Shown here: positions 47,788 through 59,959 of the stretch, piece after piece | Position numbering within the stretch: the stretch's first letter is position 1 | How the letters are laid out: every line of letters starts with the position of its first letter | DNA from: Amoebidium appalachense | Taxonomy: Eukaryota > Ichthyosporea | Reading direction: 5' to 3' | Assembly (NCBI GenBank): GCA_963693365.1 | Contig: CAVNZM010000009.1 | Location: forward strand, 7,874,001-7,938,000 | DNA: 64,000 nt | Made by a program: the position numbers and the translations under genes | Notes under the pieces: generated by a model | What the model saw: only the letters and a program-made list of their open reading frames with translations | What the model was told of the DNA's origin: nothing | Databases searched by the model: none

Positions 47788-48010
47788 GGGGGGGGGGGAG
47801 GGAGGTGAACTTGATAGCACTCGTGACCTATATTAAAACGTGGGTATCACACCGTACCTGAGAGGCACAATGGTGTAATGTATCTCTTACTTTTATTTAC
47901 ACAACGTACAACTGATCCTGTCAATCGTGTGTCTCGTGGTACAGTCCTCCCTCAGGGAGGAATTCCCACGATCGATGATGATTCTCAGCTCAGGAGACCG
48001 TGGAAGAATC

Positions 48011-48093
48011 CCATTGGCTAACACATAAAGCAATTCCTATTGGTTCACTTGCCTGGGTTATCATTGGCTTATCCCGCACCATACCATATAAGG
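48011..48093 (+). promoter_or_regulatory. Promoter-like cluster: three CCAAT-type boxes and a TATA-like box
   Basis: ATTGG occurs at 48013, 48039 and 48063, spaced 26 and 24 bases, and CATATAAGG follows at 48085. About 140 bases downstream an ATG at 48228 opens a 45-codon frame (MDCVHVSLYSTEVPRK at its start) that ends at AAG followed by GTGTGTGT, a possible donor, at 48361. The product is not recognised. The cluster may be the promoter of an unresolved gene or chance. Confidence 0.3.
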
Positions 48094-48361
48094 CTACGGA
48101 CGACCATATATGGCAAGTGCTATGTGCGGCCTGCGGTTTCAGTGCGACCGCACGTGATGAAGTGGGACGTGCATTACTGTATAATGGCGAATTCTCATCT
48201 CAGTGAAGACTATGTCAGCATTCCCCAATGGACTGCGTGCATGTGTCCTTGTACAGCACTGAAGTTCCAAGGAAGTCACTCCGCGGGTATAAACTAATCA
48301 AAGCGCCAGTGATTTTAGCAGCCTTGAGGGGCTACCGAGCCTGGGGAGAACCGGGCAGCAA

Positions 48362-48362
48362 G

Positions 48363-48393
<31 letters not shown>

Positions 48394-48402
48394 TGTGTTT
48401 GT

Positions 48403-48452
<50 letters not shown>

Positions 48453-48491
48453 CTCTGCTAGGCTAAACACAGCCTCAAGTCTCAGTGCACC

Positions 48492-48529
<38 letters not shown>

Positions 48530-48639
48530 TGTGCGTATGCGTGATGTGTACATGTGTGCGCGCGCATGGTGGTGTGTGTGTGTGTGCACGTGTGTGTGTG
48601 TGCGTGTGTGTGTGTGCGTGCGCCCGCGCGCGTGTATCA

Positions 48640-48689
<50 letters not shown>

Positions 48690-48988
48690 ACGCGCGCATG
48701 GTGTGTGTGTGTATGTGTGGACGTGTGTGTGTGCGTGTGTGTGCGTGCGTGCGCCCACGCGCGTGTGTACATGTATCATCGTGTCTGTGTGTGTGTGTGT
48801 CTGTATGTGTGTGTGTGTACATGTGTGTTTGTGTGTGTGTGTGTGTGTGTTGTGTATATGCGTGTGCACGCATGATGGTGTGTGTGTGTATCTGTGCACG
48901 TGTGTGTGTGTGCATGAGTGTGCGTGCGTGCGCCCACGCGCATGTGTATCATCGTGTGTGTGTTTTTGTGTGTGTGTTGTGTGTGTGT
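48362..48988 (+). repeat. Long imperfect (GT)n region with G tract
   Basis: GT repeat to 48417, G tract to 48452, then GT-rich sequence from 48494 to 48988. In this, a unit ending in GTATCATCGTGTG recurs near 48633, 48773 and 48945. This points to segmental duplication of a unit of about 140-170 bp. Confidence 0.85.
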
Positions 48989-49030
48989 GTGTACTTGGTT
49001 GCAATGACTCACCTTTAGAACGTGCACGTT

Positions 49031-49100
49031 GAGTGACTCGAATTTTGTTCGAGTGCTAAGCTCGTGAGTGACTCGAATTTTGTTCAAGTGCTAAGCTCGT
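49031..49100. repeat. Tandem duplication, 35-bp unit
   Basis: 49031-49065 and 49066-49100 are identical except for one base (TTGTTCGAG against TTGTTCAAG). Each unit contains GACTCGAATTTTGTTC and ends GCTAAGCTCGT. Confidence 0.85.
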
Positions 49101-49386
49101 ACTCCTGTGGTTCACGTGTTGCACTGCTTTATGGATTATGTACATGTCCACCAATATCACCAAATTCCGCTTTCGAAATTACGTAACTGTATCGACCACA
49201 TAGGATTACACTTGCCACGTACACGTGCACCCCGGCCCATATCAAAATAGTGCAAATCATTTTAGTTTTTACTGTTTTTGTTAACTCGTTTCCTCCATTT
49301 CCTTCAATGCACATGCGCACGCGCACGCAGTAGTTGCCAATTATGATACAGCTCAAAGCTCACGTATATATCTGGTCAGAGCAATA

Positions 49387-49662
49387 ATGGGGGAAAAACA
49401 CACCGCACACACCCATATATACATCACACCATTACAACAAGCAGGTATATATGGAGATGATTTCAGCACATACGATGATACAAACTTAAGTAATCAGCAA
49501 TTGCAAAACAATCAGCATATCGTGACTCAACTGTCTCATCAAATCAGATTAATAACATTAGCCGCCGGGACAGTCGCAATGCAGTCACAATTGCAAATTG
49601 CTAGCAATATACCTACTTTCTTAGTCTTTTCTATATTAGAAACGTTTTTTTGCGCGCGCTAA
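49387..49662 (+). CDS. Small orphan open frame, unrecognised
   Basis: A 91-codon frame with a Gln/Asn-rich stretch (NLSNQQLQNNQHIVTQLSHQ). It is followed by a second frame at 49739-49978 (79 codons) that ends in a basic, helix-like stretch (KYELEKAKEGRKLRESL). Both lie in AT-rich sequence with no simple repeats, unlike the surroundings. I see no family resemblance, no promoter and no splice support. They could be relics of an insertion or chance frames. Confidence 0.2.
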   Translation: MGEKHTAHTHIYITPLQQAGIYGDDFSTYDDTNLSNQQLQNNQHIVTQLSHQIRLITLAAGTVAMQSQLQIASNIPTFLVFSILETFFCAR

Positions 49663-50042
49663 AACGTCCCATTCATTGATTTTCATAAGGCCACTATAAT
49701 TCGTATCATGCCATCAACACCTTGCCGACCCCACATACATGTATATACCTATCACTACGTTCTTATGCATGGAGTGGTTAATCAGACCTACATGCCTATC
49801 ATCTCAAGATTCGATTGCAAAACCACTTATTTGTAAACGAGAAAGAACGAGCAAAGGCAGGTCCTGCAGCTACATATTGAGAAAATACGAGCTCGAGAAG
49901 GCTAAAGAAGGGAGGAAATTGAGAGAAAGCCTCATCAGCGAGAGGAGAAGGAAGTGGGACTCAGCATATATTCAATAAATCGTAACTTACTCGTTGGATA
50001 TTACAACTCGTGCCTTGTATATCATAAATGGCAGGTCTAATT

Positions 50043-50355
50043 TTAGCCCAACAGCAGCCCGTCCACTTCGAGTCTGGTGCACACCACCAGCACGCCGTCT
50101 CTTTGCTGCACCCTCACCCCCCACAGCCGCAGCAGCAGCGTGCCCGTGACGTCACTGGCCCTGCAGTTGGCTGCCAGCTGGCTGAGGCACAGCACGGGGC
50201 TGAGCCCCAGCGGCAGGCCCACGGTGCTGCCGTCTGGCTCCTGCTGCCACCCATCACCGGCCCTGCACACGTGTAAGGGGGTTGCTTATTAGTGTCTTAG
50301 ACCAGGTCTGCCCAAAACCCAACACACAGTCAGTGTGTGTGTGTGTGCGTGTGTG

Positions 50356-50424
<69 letters not shown>

Positions 50425-51761
50425 CTGTGCGTGCGTCCACGCCCGTGTATGTCCTGTGCATACTTCTGGTGGGATGTGCGAGTGTGTTTTTTTTTTTGTT
50501 TTTTTTTGGGGGGGGGGGGGGGGGGGGAGGGGGAGGGGGAGAGGGGAGACGGGGAGAGAGAGAGAGAGGGGGGGGGGGGGGAGGAGGTGCTGGGAGAGGG
50601 GGGGACGGGACATATGGTGCATACCTGAAGGTGCATTCCTCTGGCGGGGGGCAGGGCTGCAGCATGGCCCAGTGCACTGCCGAGGGCAGATAGGCGCCGC
50701 CACTGAGCGCACTTGTGGCTGCGGCCGTGAGTGTCCCCAGTGCCGTGCCCATGTGCCCGGGCAGACCCACCCACACAACCCTCTCGCCTGCACCCAGCTT
50801 CTGCGGCCAACTTCCACCCAGCAGGCCCCTCAGTGCAGCGACAGTGGGTGGCCATGTGCCATATTTGGCAATGTCGGGCCACCAGGCCAGCAGGGTGGCA
50901 GCCACCTGCAGGGCTTCATCCCCAGCCAGGGGCAGGCCAAGGCGCATGGGCTGCTGCAGCTGCAGCTCAAAGCCAGTACCCCCCAGCACGGGGCTGACAG
51001 ATACATGGAAGGTGTAGGAGGCAGGGGTGGTCGGCAGAGAGGAGATGTCCTGCCAATTTGCTGGGCTGATGGTCGACACCAGCTCGGACACTGCAGTGTT
51101 CCGGTGTCAGATTTTGTGTGTGTCTACGTTGGGTTATCATTTAGAGTGTGTGTGCCTATGAGCTGTATCCAGCACAAAGCACATCATACACAGGCAAACA
51201 CACCATGGGGCAGGCCAGCAGTGTATGGAATGAATAGCTCCAATCCAATTCGATCTCTACAAAAGTCTGCCAGCCAGAGCCATCCATCACAAACCAGCAC
51301 TCACTGCCACACACTTCAAAGGTCACAGGAGGCAGGGGCATGGGAGGATTGCCCGGATAGGGCAACATGGAGGCCAAAGCCCCCAGCCAGGCCACCGCAG
51401 AGCTGGGCCCATGGAACACGGCCGGCAGGCAGCTGGGGGGTGCACCATCGGGCACAGCGCACACAGCAATGCGCCCCGTAGCAGTGTCGTAGGCTATGGG
51501 GGCTGCCTTTGAGGCCTGGGGGTTGAATATGTCTGCTATCTTCAGCCACTTGGGGGGTCTGGTGCCCAGCATGTGCTTCACACGATCTGCATAGTAGGCT
51601 AAGGGCCGTGGCTCGGTGAGCTGCTTGGTGGGGTTGCTGGGGTGCACTGTGTAGTAGAGGCTTGTGTTGGGGTCCTAGTACAACCACACACCACACTTAG
51701 CAGCAAGAAGTGTGAGCCACTGCTCTACAGCAACTTTAACCTGTGTGTGTGTGTGTGTATG

Positions 51762-51799
<38 letters not shown>

Positions 51800-52335
51800 T
51801 GTAATGGAAGGAAAGGGAGGGCGAAAGGGGAAGGTGGGAGTGTTAGTAGGCTGCTGCATGAACTACTAGCCAATGGTTGAGAGACATGCGACACACCAAC
51901 TATTTTACACACCTGCACCGCACATCCTTATACTACTCACTTACTCGCGGTCCCATCATTGTCATCCGCCCCACCCTCCCACCCCCCTTCATCCCCCCTC
52001 CCACCGCCCTCCTCTCCCTCCCCCTCCCCGTGCCCCCATCCCCCCCCCCCCCCCCCCCCACCCCGGCGCCCCCGGGCATCACCAACAGGCCTCACTCTCG
52101 TGTTAAAAACCTGTCCAATAAAACTACCGCTGGCTAATTGGGCCGAATCAGCACGAAACATGATTATTCCTAAAAAGGTGCAGCCCCCCCCCCCCCCCCC
52201 CCCCCCCCCCCCCACACACACACACAAACACACCAAGACACCCACACCACATTACATAGACACACCGTTACAGCACAGGCGTGCAGGCACAACTAGCATA
52301 TAGGAAACCAGGTTGAAGCAAACACACACCCATAT

Positions 52336-52371
<36 letters not shown>

Positions 52372-53121
52372 ACACCCCCCCACACACACGCACCTGGCTT
52401 GCCGGATGTCTTCTGTGATAGGGTGCTCTGCTTGAGCCGCTTGGCCCCCTCCTCTGTGGTTGCTGCCTCCTCTGCCCCCCTCTTGGCCCCTGCCCCCCTG
52501 TCTGCCGGCCCATCTCCCCGGGCAGCTGCAGGTGCACTGGTGGCTGCAGACACAGCCTGGCCCCCAATCGTGACGTCACTGCTGGGCTGGCTGCAGGGGT
52601 GGGGCCACGGTCAGAGGGCATGCCGATTGGATAACATGCACAGCCACACCTCAAGAAACCCCAAGACATGCACCAAGCACAGGCTCAAGACACCCAAAAC
52701 ATGTCACCCACCTGCCATCAAGGGTGCTGGTGGGCTGTTGCTGGGCAGTGGCAGGGCCAGCAGGGGTCTGGAACAGGTCGGGCAGGCTGCCAACAGGGGG
52801 CACACTGTGGGATGGTCTGGTCAGCAGGTGTGGGCACAGAGGTACGTGTTCCAGACTCTAAGGAGCAGGGAGAAAGAAGGCAAAAGTGAATATGTATGAA
52901 TGGGCAAAACGTAGCCCTCAATGTCGGCCCCACTGATGGCGCTGCCCGAAAGAAAAAGAAGAAGAAGAAGATGAAAAAGAAGGGATTAAAAAAAAAAAAC
53001 AAAAAAAAAAAAAACACACTCGCGAACTGGAATTGAACCTGAGCCCCGAACACCACATCCAGTTGCCTACTTTGCAAGGTGAGGGGTGGGTACTGCACAC
53101 AACAAAATGTATGCATGTTCT

Positions 53122-53162
<41 letters not shown>

Positions 53163-55040
53163 CGCGTGCGCGCGCGTGTGTTTCTGTGAGTGTGTGTGCG
53201 CGTGCGTATATGCTTTTTTGTGGTTATGTGCGAGGTGCGAAGGGTGTACAAAGGGGAAACGCAGAGGAAGAGATTGGGAAGCACCAACCTAATGTGCAGG
53301 GCCATGCAGGCTGCGGCCAGCGTGTTGTTGTATGCCTCTTTCAAGTCACCCAGCAGCCTGCGAACTGCTTCGTTGGGGGCCTCTTTCTGGATGGCACCAA
53401 GCAGCGTCTCCACCTTCTCGCTCGCCATTTTCATTTCTATCTCAGCAACTTGCTGTGTCGTCTTGGGGATGGAGATGGAGATAGCCGGGCTCTGAGGTAT
53501 GGGGGTGGCCTGCCTTGTTCGCCAGCCGGTGGGGGGGCCGGCCCGTTTCTGGATGTTTGTGATGGCGGAGATCACCCCCTCCATGGTCAGTCTCTGGGCT
53601 GAATCGTGCTGAAAGCAGCCCCGGAACAGCGCCTGCACGTCGGGTGGTACTGGCCCAGAGCACGCCTCGATAAATTTGAGCGTGTAGGTGACGTCGGGTG
53701 GGTGGTTGGGGTAGGGAGAGTGGCCTTTGTCTGCCTCACAGGATGGTGCGCCTTCAGGAAAGATGAAATAGTTTAAAGGCTTCAAGGTAAATTTTGCTTT
53801 GAACTGTTGGAGAACCGTAAACACCAACATGCCCACTTTCCAAACATCACACTTGATCGCATCTACAAACTTCTTTCCGTCCTTCTCGCTGCAGGCAGCA
53901 ACCTCCTCAGGGGACATCTGCTCGACACGCCAAGGTGCACACGCCAACTTCGTCTTCGTTTTGGTTGCCAATCCGAAGTCAACTATCTTGGCCATGTATC
54001 CACCCGTCTCCCCCTTGACCACGAGGATGTTGCTGCGGTTTGCATCCATATGCGCTACGCCACAGGTGTGAATGTGCTAAAACCCAACAGCTACTTGGCG
54101 GAGAAGATCCCACATGGTCGGCTCTGTAGTGCGAGGGCCTGTTCGCTGCTCATTCCCTCTTCCTTCTGCTCACGGTAGAAGTTCTGGAGGAAGATGTCTA
54201 TGGCATCACCCTCGTGGTAGCAAGAAAGCACCGCCTGAAAGGACAAAAAAAAAATCAGTGCATGTTCGAAAGCAGCAAGGCTTGCTAGATAAAGTAAAGC
54301 CTGATGAACATCCTCTTCACTCCCAAAAAGATGTGGACTCTCATACAAAAGCATTTCTCAAAGTCTAACACACAATATGCAACACCAGAACTTCCATCCA
54401 GAAAGCACACGTGTGTATGAAGTCGAAAAACAGCCTCTAGAAAAGTGCTGTGGTGGATTATAGCACAGAGGGCAAACGTCAAGTCTCAAGTTGGCATCAC
54501 TCCACAAAGAAAAGATGCAGCAGTGATATACAATGTCTTGAGCAACCAGGCCTGAATACATCACCTTGAGGTGTATGCAAGTCACAGTTTGGAAATTGTC
54601 AGCGCGCAGCACTAATAATGCACGGCATCCACGTGTAAAATGCAAATACTAACTATGCCAGCAGCGTAGCTCGCATACAGATTGCGTACCGGATATCCCC
54701 TCCCCACTATGACGTTTTCTCGTACGGTAACCAGAGCAGAAGGAACCACGACGTTGGGATGGGGCCTAACCAGCTTAGCATGCTGGAATTCTGAAACGAG
54801 CGAGGCACCCTGTTTTTCTAGGTCCTTGGCTGCTTTGGAAGCAGCCTTGGTTGGGTCTTTCAAGAGCTTGAGAGAAACATTTGGTCTCAAAACAAACCGC
54901 ATACCCTCATTCATGGATGGTGGGAGCCCCTGGCTATCTGGTAACGCCACTACATCTACCGCAGACATCCCACCCTGAAGTCTCCCAGGCGGGACAACGA
55001 CTACTTCTGCCGACACCGTTAACAAGCGTGTGTCCGCCAT
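50043..55040 (-). CDS. Protein kinase with large unrecognised C-terminal region; in-frame TAG
   Basis: Exons: 55040-54690, 54234-54174, 54123-53289, 53066-53039, 52857-52712, 52590-52394, 52169-52111, 51674-about 51200, 51090-50625 and 50262-50043 (TAA). Phases agree, about 945 codons. Kinase features: Lys58 in VSLKLLKD, Glu84 in LVSEFQ, GVAHMDANRSN (HMD replaces HRD; Asp164, Asn169) and DFGLA (186-190). A TAG at 54077-54079 falls in helix alphaE just before HIHTCGVAH and would stop the protein at codon 153, so the copy may be a pseudogene or the base an error. The 50-base intron 54173-54124 is needed to keep frame. After the kinase come an Ala/Pro-rich linker with KRLKQS and about 450 residues (YYTVHPSNPTKQL, WWPDIAKYGTWPPT, CRASDVTGTLLLRLW) of unknown family. 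The 28-base exon at 53066 is the weakest link; without it these would be two genes. Confidence 0.6.
50333..50424 (+). repeat. (GT)n microsatellite
   Basis: About 90 bp of GT in the last intron of the kinase gene. T and G tracts follow at 50487-50527. Confidence 0.9.
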
Positions 55041-55146
55041 CTTTAAGTTAGCTATAGAGCCCTGCACCACCATCCGCATTTTTCTTTTTCTTGTTGAACA
55101 GGTTTCAAGAAGGGTAAAGTGTTGCATAATCCCCTTTTCACGTCAA

Positions 55147-55154
55147 TGACGTCA
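55147..55154. promoter_or_regulatory. CRE-like palindrome TGACGTCA
   Basis: A perfect TGACGTCA lies about 107 bases upstream of the kinase start codon at 55040, next to the 5' edge of the retrotransposon. Its position suits a promoter element of the kinase gene. This is inference from the motif alone. Confidence 0.35.
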
Positions 55155-55189
55155 TCAGTTCACAATATACACTAAGCGTACTCATGTTT

Positions 55190-58170
55190 GTCACGATACC
55201 ATGAGCTAATATTAGATCATAAAGAGTGAAGTGCAAACCGGTAGCAAAAACGGAATTCTCGGTTTCTATAGAGTTTCTTTCTAATGTTTTTACTTTTGTA
55301 TATTACCCACCATCTATGTCGGTTGTCGAATTGACTCACGAGTTGTCACAGTTACCAATGTCCACTGTTATTTTAGGTGATTTTAACACGCGACTCCACC
55401 ACACAGACACACTGCAAGTGAGTGTCGGGTACCCATCTAAGCCCCCGGAGCGTGCTATCCCTTTAGCAAGGTATGTCCAAAGTCACACTTTGCGGTTCCC
55501 TCAAATATCCCATGCCCACAACACCGACTGGGGAGTGGCCTTTTGGCCATCAACCATGTCAAAACTCTCTCTCCCTCCTAACCTCTCTAGGTCATCTGAC
55601 CACTCTCCTATCCTTTTCCTACCTAAGATCTCCCTTGATCTGCTCCCCCCTCCTCCTCCCACCTTTCGCCTCCGTCTATCCCAGCTTAAGTCACAGTGGG
55701 GTAGAGTTGATGTATGTGTATGCTATGCTACGAAACACCCTATATATATGCGCCTATTAGAATCTGCACAAGCCAGGCCAGATTCACATCTCGTACTAGA
55801 TACATGCACTAACTTTATTGTTGATGATTTGATAGATCTCGGTGATTATGCTGGCGGTGGTAGGAAGGAATATCCCGATGCTCTCTTGTTACCAAACACC
55901 ACTCCCGCTAGACTAGGTGAACCCCTGTCTCAAAAGGAAAGCTTGCGCCGGCTTGCTAGTATGAATCGATTTGGCCCCCCTGCTCGTATTATTGGTGATA
56001 CCACTGGAGACCCCCTCATAGACTCTGATAAGTATTTCTCGGAACTGTTTAAAGATAGGACCCCCGCTCAGAAACCTATTGTGTGGCCTGTAGACCCATC
56101 TATCCCCATAGAATCGATCCTCCCCTTTTTCAGCCCCGATGCCATATGGTCTGTGATATCTAGTTATAGCTCTAGTAAGTCTTGTGGACCTGATGGACTC
56201 CCTGCTGGGTTTCTTAAAATCCTTGTTCCCTCCTACCCACAAAAGGAAAGTGATCGTGCTATTAAACCTGATCTTACTATCATGTTAAGCTCTCTCTTTT
56301 CTTGGTGTGTTAAATGTGGACATGTCCCGTCATCTTGGTTAGATACCTTAGTGATCCCCATAGTTAAGAAGGACTCTGAGGGCCCCATATCATCCTTTCG
56401 CCCCATTACACTAACCCAGGTTGTTCGTAGATTCTTTGAAGCTTGCTTACTTAGGTTATTTGCACACCACCCTAGGTTTCAATCTATTCTTCACATACAC
56501 CCATGCCAATCCGCTTTTCGTAAAAACAATTCATGTTATGTTCAAATAATGGCACTGCACGATTCTATGCAAGTTGGTGCACAATATGTTGGCTTTATTG
56601 ATTGGAAAACTGCTTACGATTCTGTCTCCCCTGGTCTCCTATGGGAAAAGCTTGCTGCACGGGGTGTACCACACTGCATTGGTGTTCTGTTAGAAGCACT
56701 CTTGTCTCAAACCTATGGTAGAGCTGTGGTTAATGGGCATCTTTCATATGGTTTTGCTCGTACTAGAGGTCTCTTGCAGGGCTCATTGCTTAGCCCCTTT
56801 TTGTTTAACCTATTTATAGATGATTTGGCTGTCAAGATTTACGCCGAAAACGATGACCCTATTAATAACTTTCCGCCTGCACTTCTCTATGCTGATGATC
56901 TGTCCCTCCTTGCCCGTACCCCTAGACGCCTGCAAAGATTGTTCGATGTAGTGTCAGAGTGGTGCAAGGCAAACCTTATGATCCTTAACATAGACAAATG
57001 TGGTGTTCTTGTACCTGATATAGCTAACAATTTACACACATTTACATTATCATCTAAACCTGTACCTATAGTTCCAGAATACAAATATCTTGGTGTTCCG
57101 GTTGATTCTGTTGGTGTTATGTTTCCCCATATGGTCGAAAAGAGGGTAGAGTTGGCTCGTAAGCGGTTAGCTTTCTTCTCGGCTAATATTTTTAAAGACA
57201 CACCCCTCCATCCTTCTATTAGACTTACATTTATTCGCACTTTTGTCTTCCCGGCATGTGAATATGGTTTACCCCTTCTCGCCGCTTGGATCAAGAAAGA
57301 GAGAACTAGAGCGCTTAAACCCTTGGCAAATTTCCTTGAAGCAGAAGTTGCCTCCTTTCTATCTAACAACTGTTGTAAACCTGGGCCTGTAACGCTCTCG
57401 ATATATGGTCTGGTCCCAATAGCTGCTAGAGTATCCTATCTCGCGCTGAAATTCAATAAGCACATAAGCCGCTTAAAGAAGTATTTGCCCTCCCACCCTC
57501 TCTTCTCTATCCGACCTGTCCCCTCCTCACCTCCCCCCTCTTTCCTCCCCTCTCTCTCCCCTTCTCCCCTGGGCACAAATACAAATAAACCCCGCAATAG
57601 TGTGTGTGTGACTTTGGACTGCCACTTACTTATTAAACATGTACACAATCACAAGATAATCACGCAATATAACAAATGGAAAAAGATACCACACGACACT
57701 AGACCCGATGAAAGCATACACCTTGAAAAACTAAGCCTTATGTCTCGTTTTATATATACTGACCGCCTCAACCATATTGCCAAATATGGCACTCGCAAGT
57801 GTATAACACCTAAATACATATTACCTTCCTGTAGAACTGGTCTTTCTCTAGCTGATGGTATTATTGATCAATTACCACGCTTTTACTGTACACGTGCTAT
57901 ACAGTGGAGATCTAATAAGTATAAGGTGGCATCATTTGCATGCCCAAACAACACACACACACACCAGTTTAACCGGTCATGTATCGCCAAATGTAGTTTG
58001 ATAGACCACATAATACCGCAACACACACACGTCACATTCACAACAGACACCCAGAAAGATAGCCTACCTGTAAATTACAACATCCTTGATTTTATACTAA
58101 ACACGCGTAACTACGACCTGTTTATTAGATGTATTGATTGGCTTGAGAAACACATCACTACAAAATTATA

Positions 58171-58252
<82 letters not shown>

Positions 58253-58315
58253 CCAGCTGATACCGAGTGTCCCGAGGGAAGCCCCTTTAAAAAAATTAAA
58301 ATTAAAATTAAAAAA

Positions 58316-58357
<42 letters not shown>
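55190..58357 (+). mobile_element. 5'-truncated non-LTR retrotransposon (LINE)
   Basis: The element comprises the frame at 55226-58171, a short 3' region that is largely a (CA)n array (58172-58250), a GTGTCCCGAGGGAAGCCCC block, AATTAAAATT units and a terminal A tract ending at 58357. The 5' edge is approximate because truncation removed the first part of the endonuclease. It lies between the kinase gene (minus, starting at 55040) and DNA polymerase epsilon (plus). No clear target-site duplication was found. Confidence 0.85.
55226..58171 (+). CDS. LINE ORF2-type protein: endonuclease (partial) and reverse transcriptase
   Basis: An uninterrupted frame of about 981 codons. It begins inside an apurinic endonuclease domain (GDFN at residue 51, SDHSP at about 124), so the N-terminal half of that domain is missing and the first in-frame codons are not a true start. 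The reverse transcriptase follows: GPDGLPAGFLK, SSFRPITLTQVVRRFFEACL, QSAFRK, FIDWKTAYDSVSPGLL, GLLQGSLLSPFLFNLFIDDL and the catalytic YADD (about 555). The C-terminal region is long and has neither a clear RNase H nor a zinc knuckle. This is the layout of a non-LTR retrotransposon using target-primed reverse transcription. The frame is intact, so insertion was probably recent. Confidence 0.9.
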
Positions 58358-58358
<1 letters not shown>

Positions 58359-59175
58359 GGGGAACCCCAACTAATTGATTTCTCCTTGTAGTCTTTATGG
58401 TGTCTCGTAGAGAAAGTAAACCCTGATATATAGTCACCACCCGACATCTATGTACGTGATCATGATATACCGCTGAGGGGATATTCCGAGCAAAACCCCC
58501 CCCATACCTGAGACTGGTTCTCTTTGCCTCGAGTAAACAGCGTAAACCCCACCAAGATCTATATTCTATAAATATATATCTGGCCCAGAGGAATTCCAAA
58601 GGCATGACGAACAGCCAATCGCTGTTCCTCGCGCCATTTCTATTCGATTCGGATCCTTATTGGATAGCGATGTACCATAACTTACCCTAAGAGAGGGTCG
58701 TAACTCATATAATTTTGAACTGAAATAACACCCATTTTTCTTTCTCATTCAGATTCCAGTTTTTTTTTTAACGCCTGTTGCCTCTGCTTCTGAGCTTTCT
58801 GGTGCTAGGACAAACGTATATCCTCAACCTTGTGATGTGCGCATCGATATGCAGGTAAGATGCAGCTGATTAACCGTATATGGTATCTATTTTCGCGCCA
58901 AAAAACTAAAGGACCAATGATTCAGCGCCGACGAAAGCAGGTCACTCCCCTCCCCCCCCCGCCTACGAGGGTTTGGACCACACACAAAGAAGCACAAAAG
59001 TAACAAAAAACTTCTCGCGTTTTACTTTTTTGACAACCCCATCACATGTTTTGGTTAAAAAAAACTGGTTAGCTCTGTATAGTGTAATATAAGTGCATGA
59101 TTGCAAAATACAACACGACACCACCTGACCACTCAACTATGGTTTCCGGTTGTGCCGTTTAGACCACACGTAAAC
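58358..59175 (+). promoter_or_regulatory. Upstream region of DNA polymerase epsilon
   Basis: Unique sequence without long simple repeats. CTATAAATATATATC at 58565-58580 is TATA-like. A possible untranslated or coding exon ends at 58854 with ATGCAG followed by GTAAGAT, preceded by an acceptor-like CTCATTCAG at 58744-58752. If real, it would be spliced towards 59176 or form a 5' leader. I cannot decide between these. Confidence 0.35.
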
Positions 59176-59628
59176 ATGGGGGACCGTAAGAGGGGCGACC
59201 AGAAGCTGAAGGCCATTCGCAGAGCCGGAAATGTTGGGAATGGCGCACCCAAAGGAGAGTTTACTGCAGGGGTTAGCAACCCATACGACAGAGGGGAAAG
59301 AGATCCGGAGGAAGCTGCCGCATACTTTGCACAGTAAGTTGGGGTGTCTTATGCTTATTCCTGGGTGCTCTGGTTTGAGTATCCTACAGCTGTATGTGCG
59401 AGAACGTGTGCGCACGCTTGTGTGCGTGCGTACGCGCGTCTGTGCCTGTGTGTACGTGTCTGTGTGCGTCTGTCCTTTCGTGTTTGTGCTTGTGCATATG
59501 CAACTGTGTGTGCGTGCGGTGCGTGTGTGGTGCTGGTGCGTGCGTGCGTGCGTGCGCTCGCGCGCGTGTGTGTGTGGGTGTGTGTTTGCTTGTGCGTGTG
59601 TGTGTGTGTGTGTGTGTGTTTGTGCACG

Positions 59629-59714
<86 letters not shown>

Positions 59715-59928
59715 CGTGTGTGTTTGTGTGTGTGTGTGTGTGTATGTGTGTGTGTGCACGCGCGCAGGTGTACGTGCATGTGCTGCACGCGTGCAGGTGC
59801 ATGTGTGTGTGTGTGTGTGTGTGTTTGTGCGCACGCGTGCACGTGTGTGTATGTGCGTGTGCGTGTGCGTGTGCGTGTGCGTGTGTGTGTGTGTTTGTGC
59901 ACGTCCGTGTGTGTGTGTGGGTGTGTGT

Positions 59929-59959
<31 letters not shown>

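Larger units (their letters stand above)
46740..50042. other. Intergenic region with repeats and small orphan frames
   Basis: C tracts (46950-46978), G tracts (47585-47622, 47770-47798), a promoter-like cluster at 48011-48093, (GT)n arrays (48362-48452, 48494-48988), a 35-bp tandem duplication (49031-49100) and unique AT-richer sequence (49100-50040) with two small open frames listed separately. No gene is firmly supported. Confidence 0.5.

Noticed and set aside
54077-54079. Reassigned stop codon (TAG as glutamine) as in some protists
   Set aside because: The TCP11-type, retrotransposon and polymerase frames contain no internal TAG or TAA, and other genes end normally at such codons.
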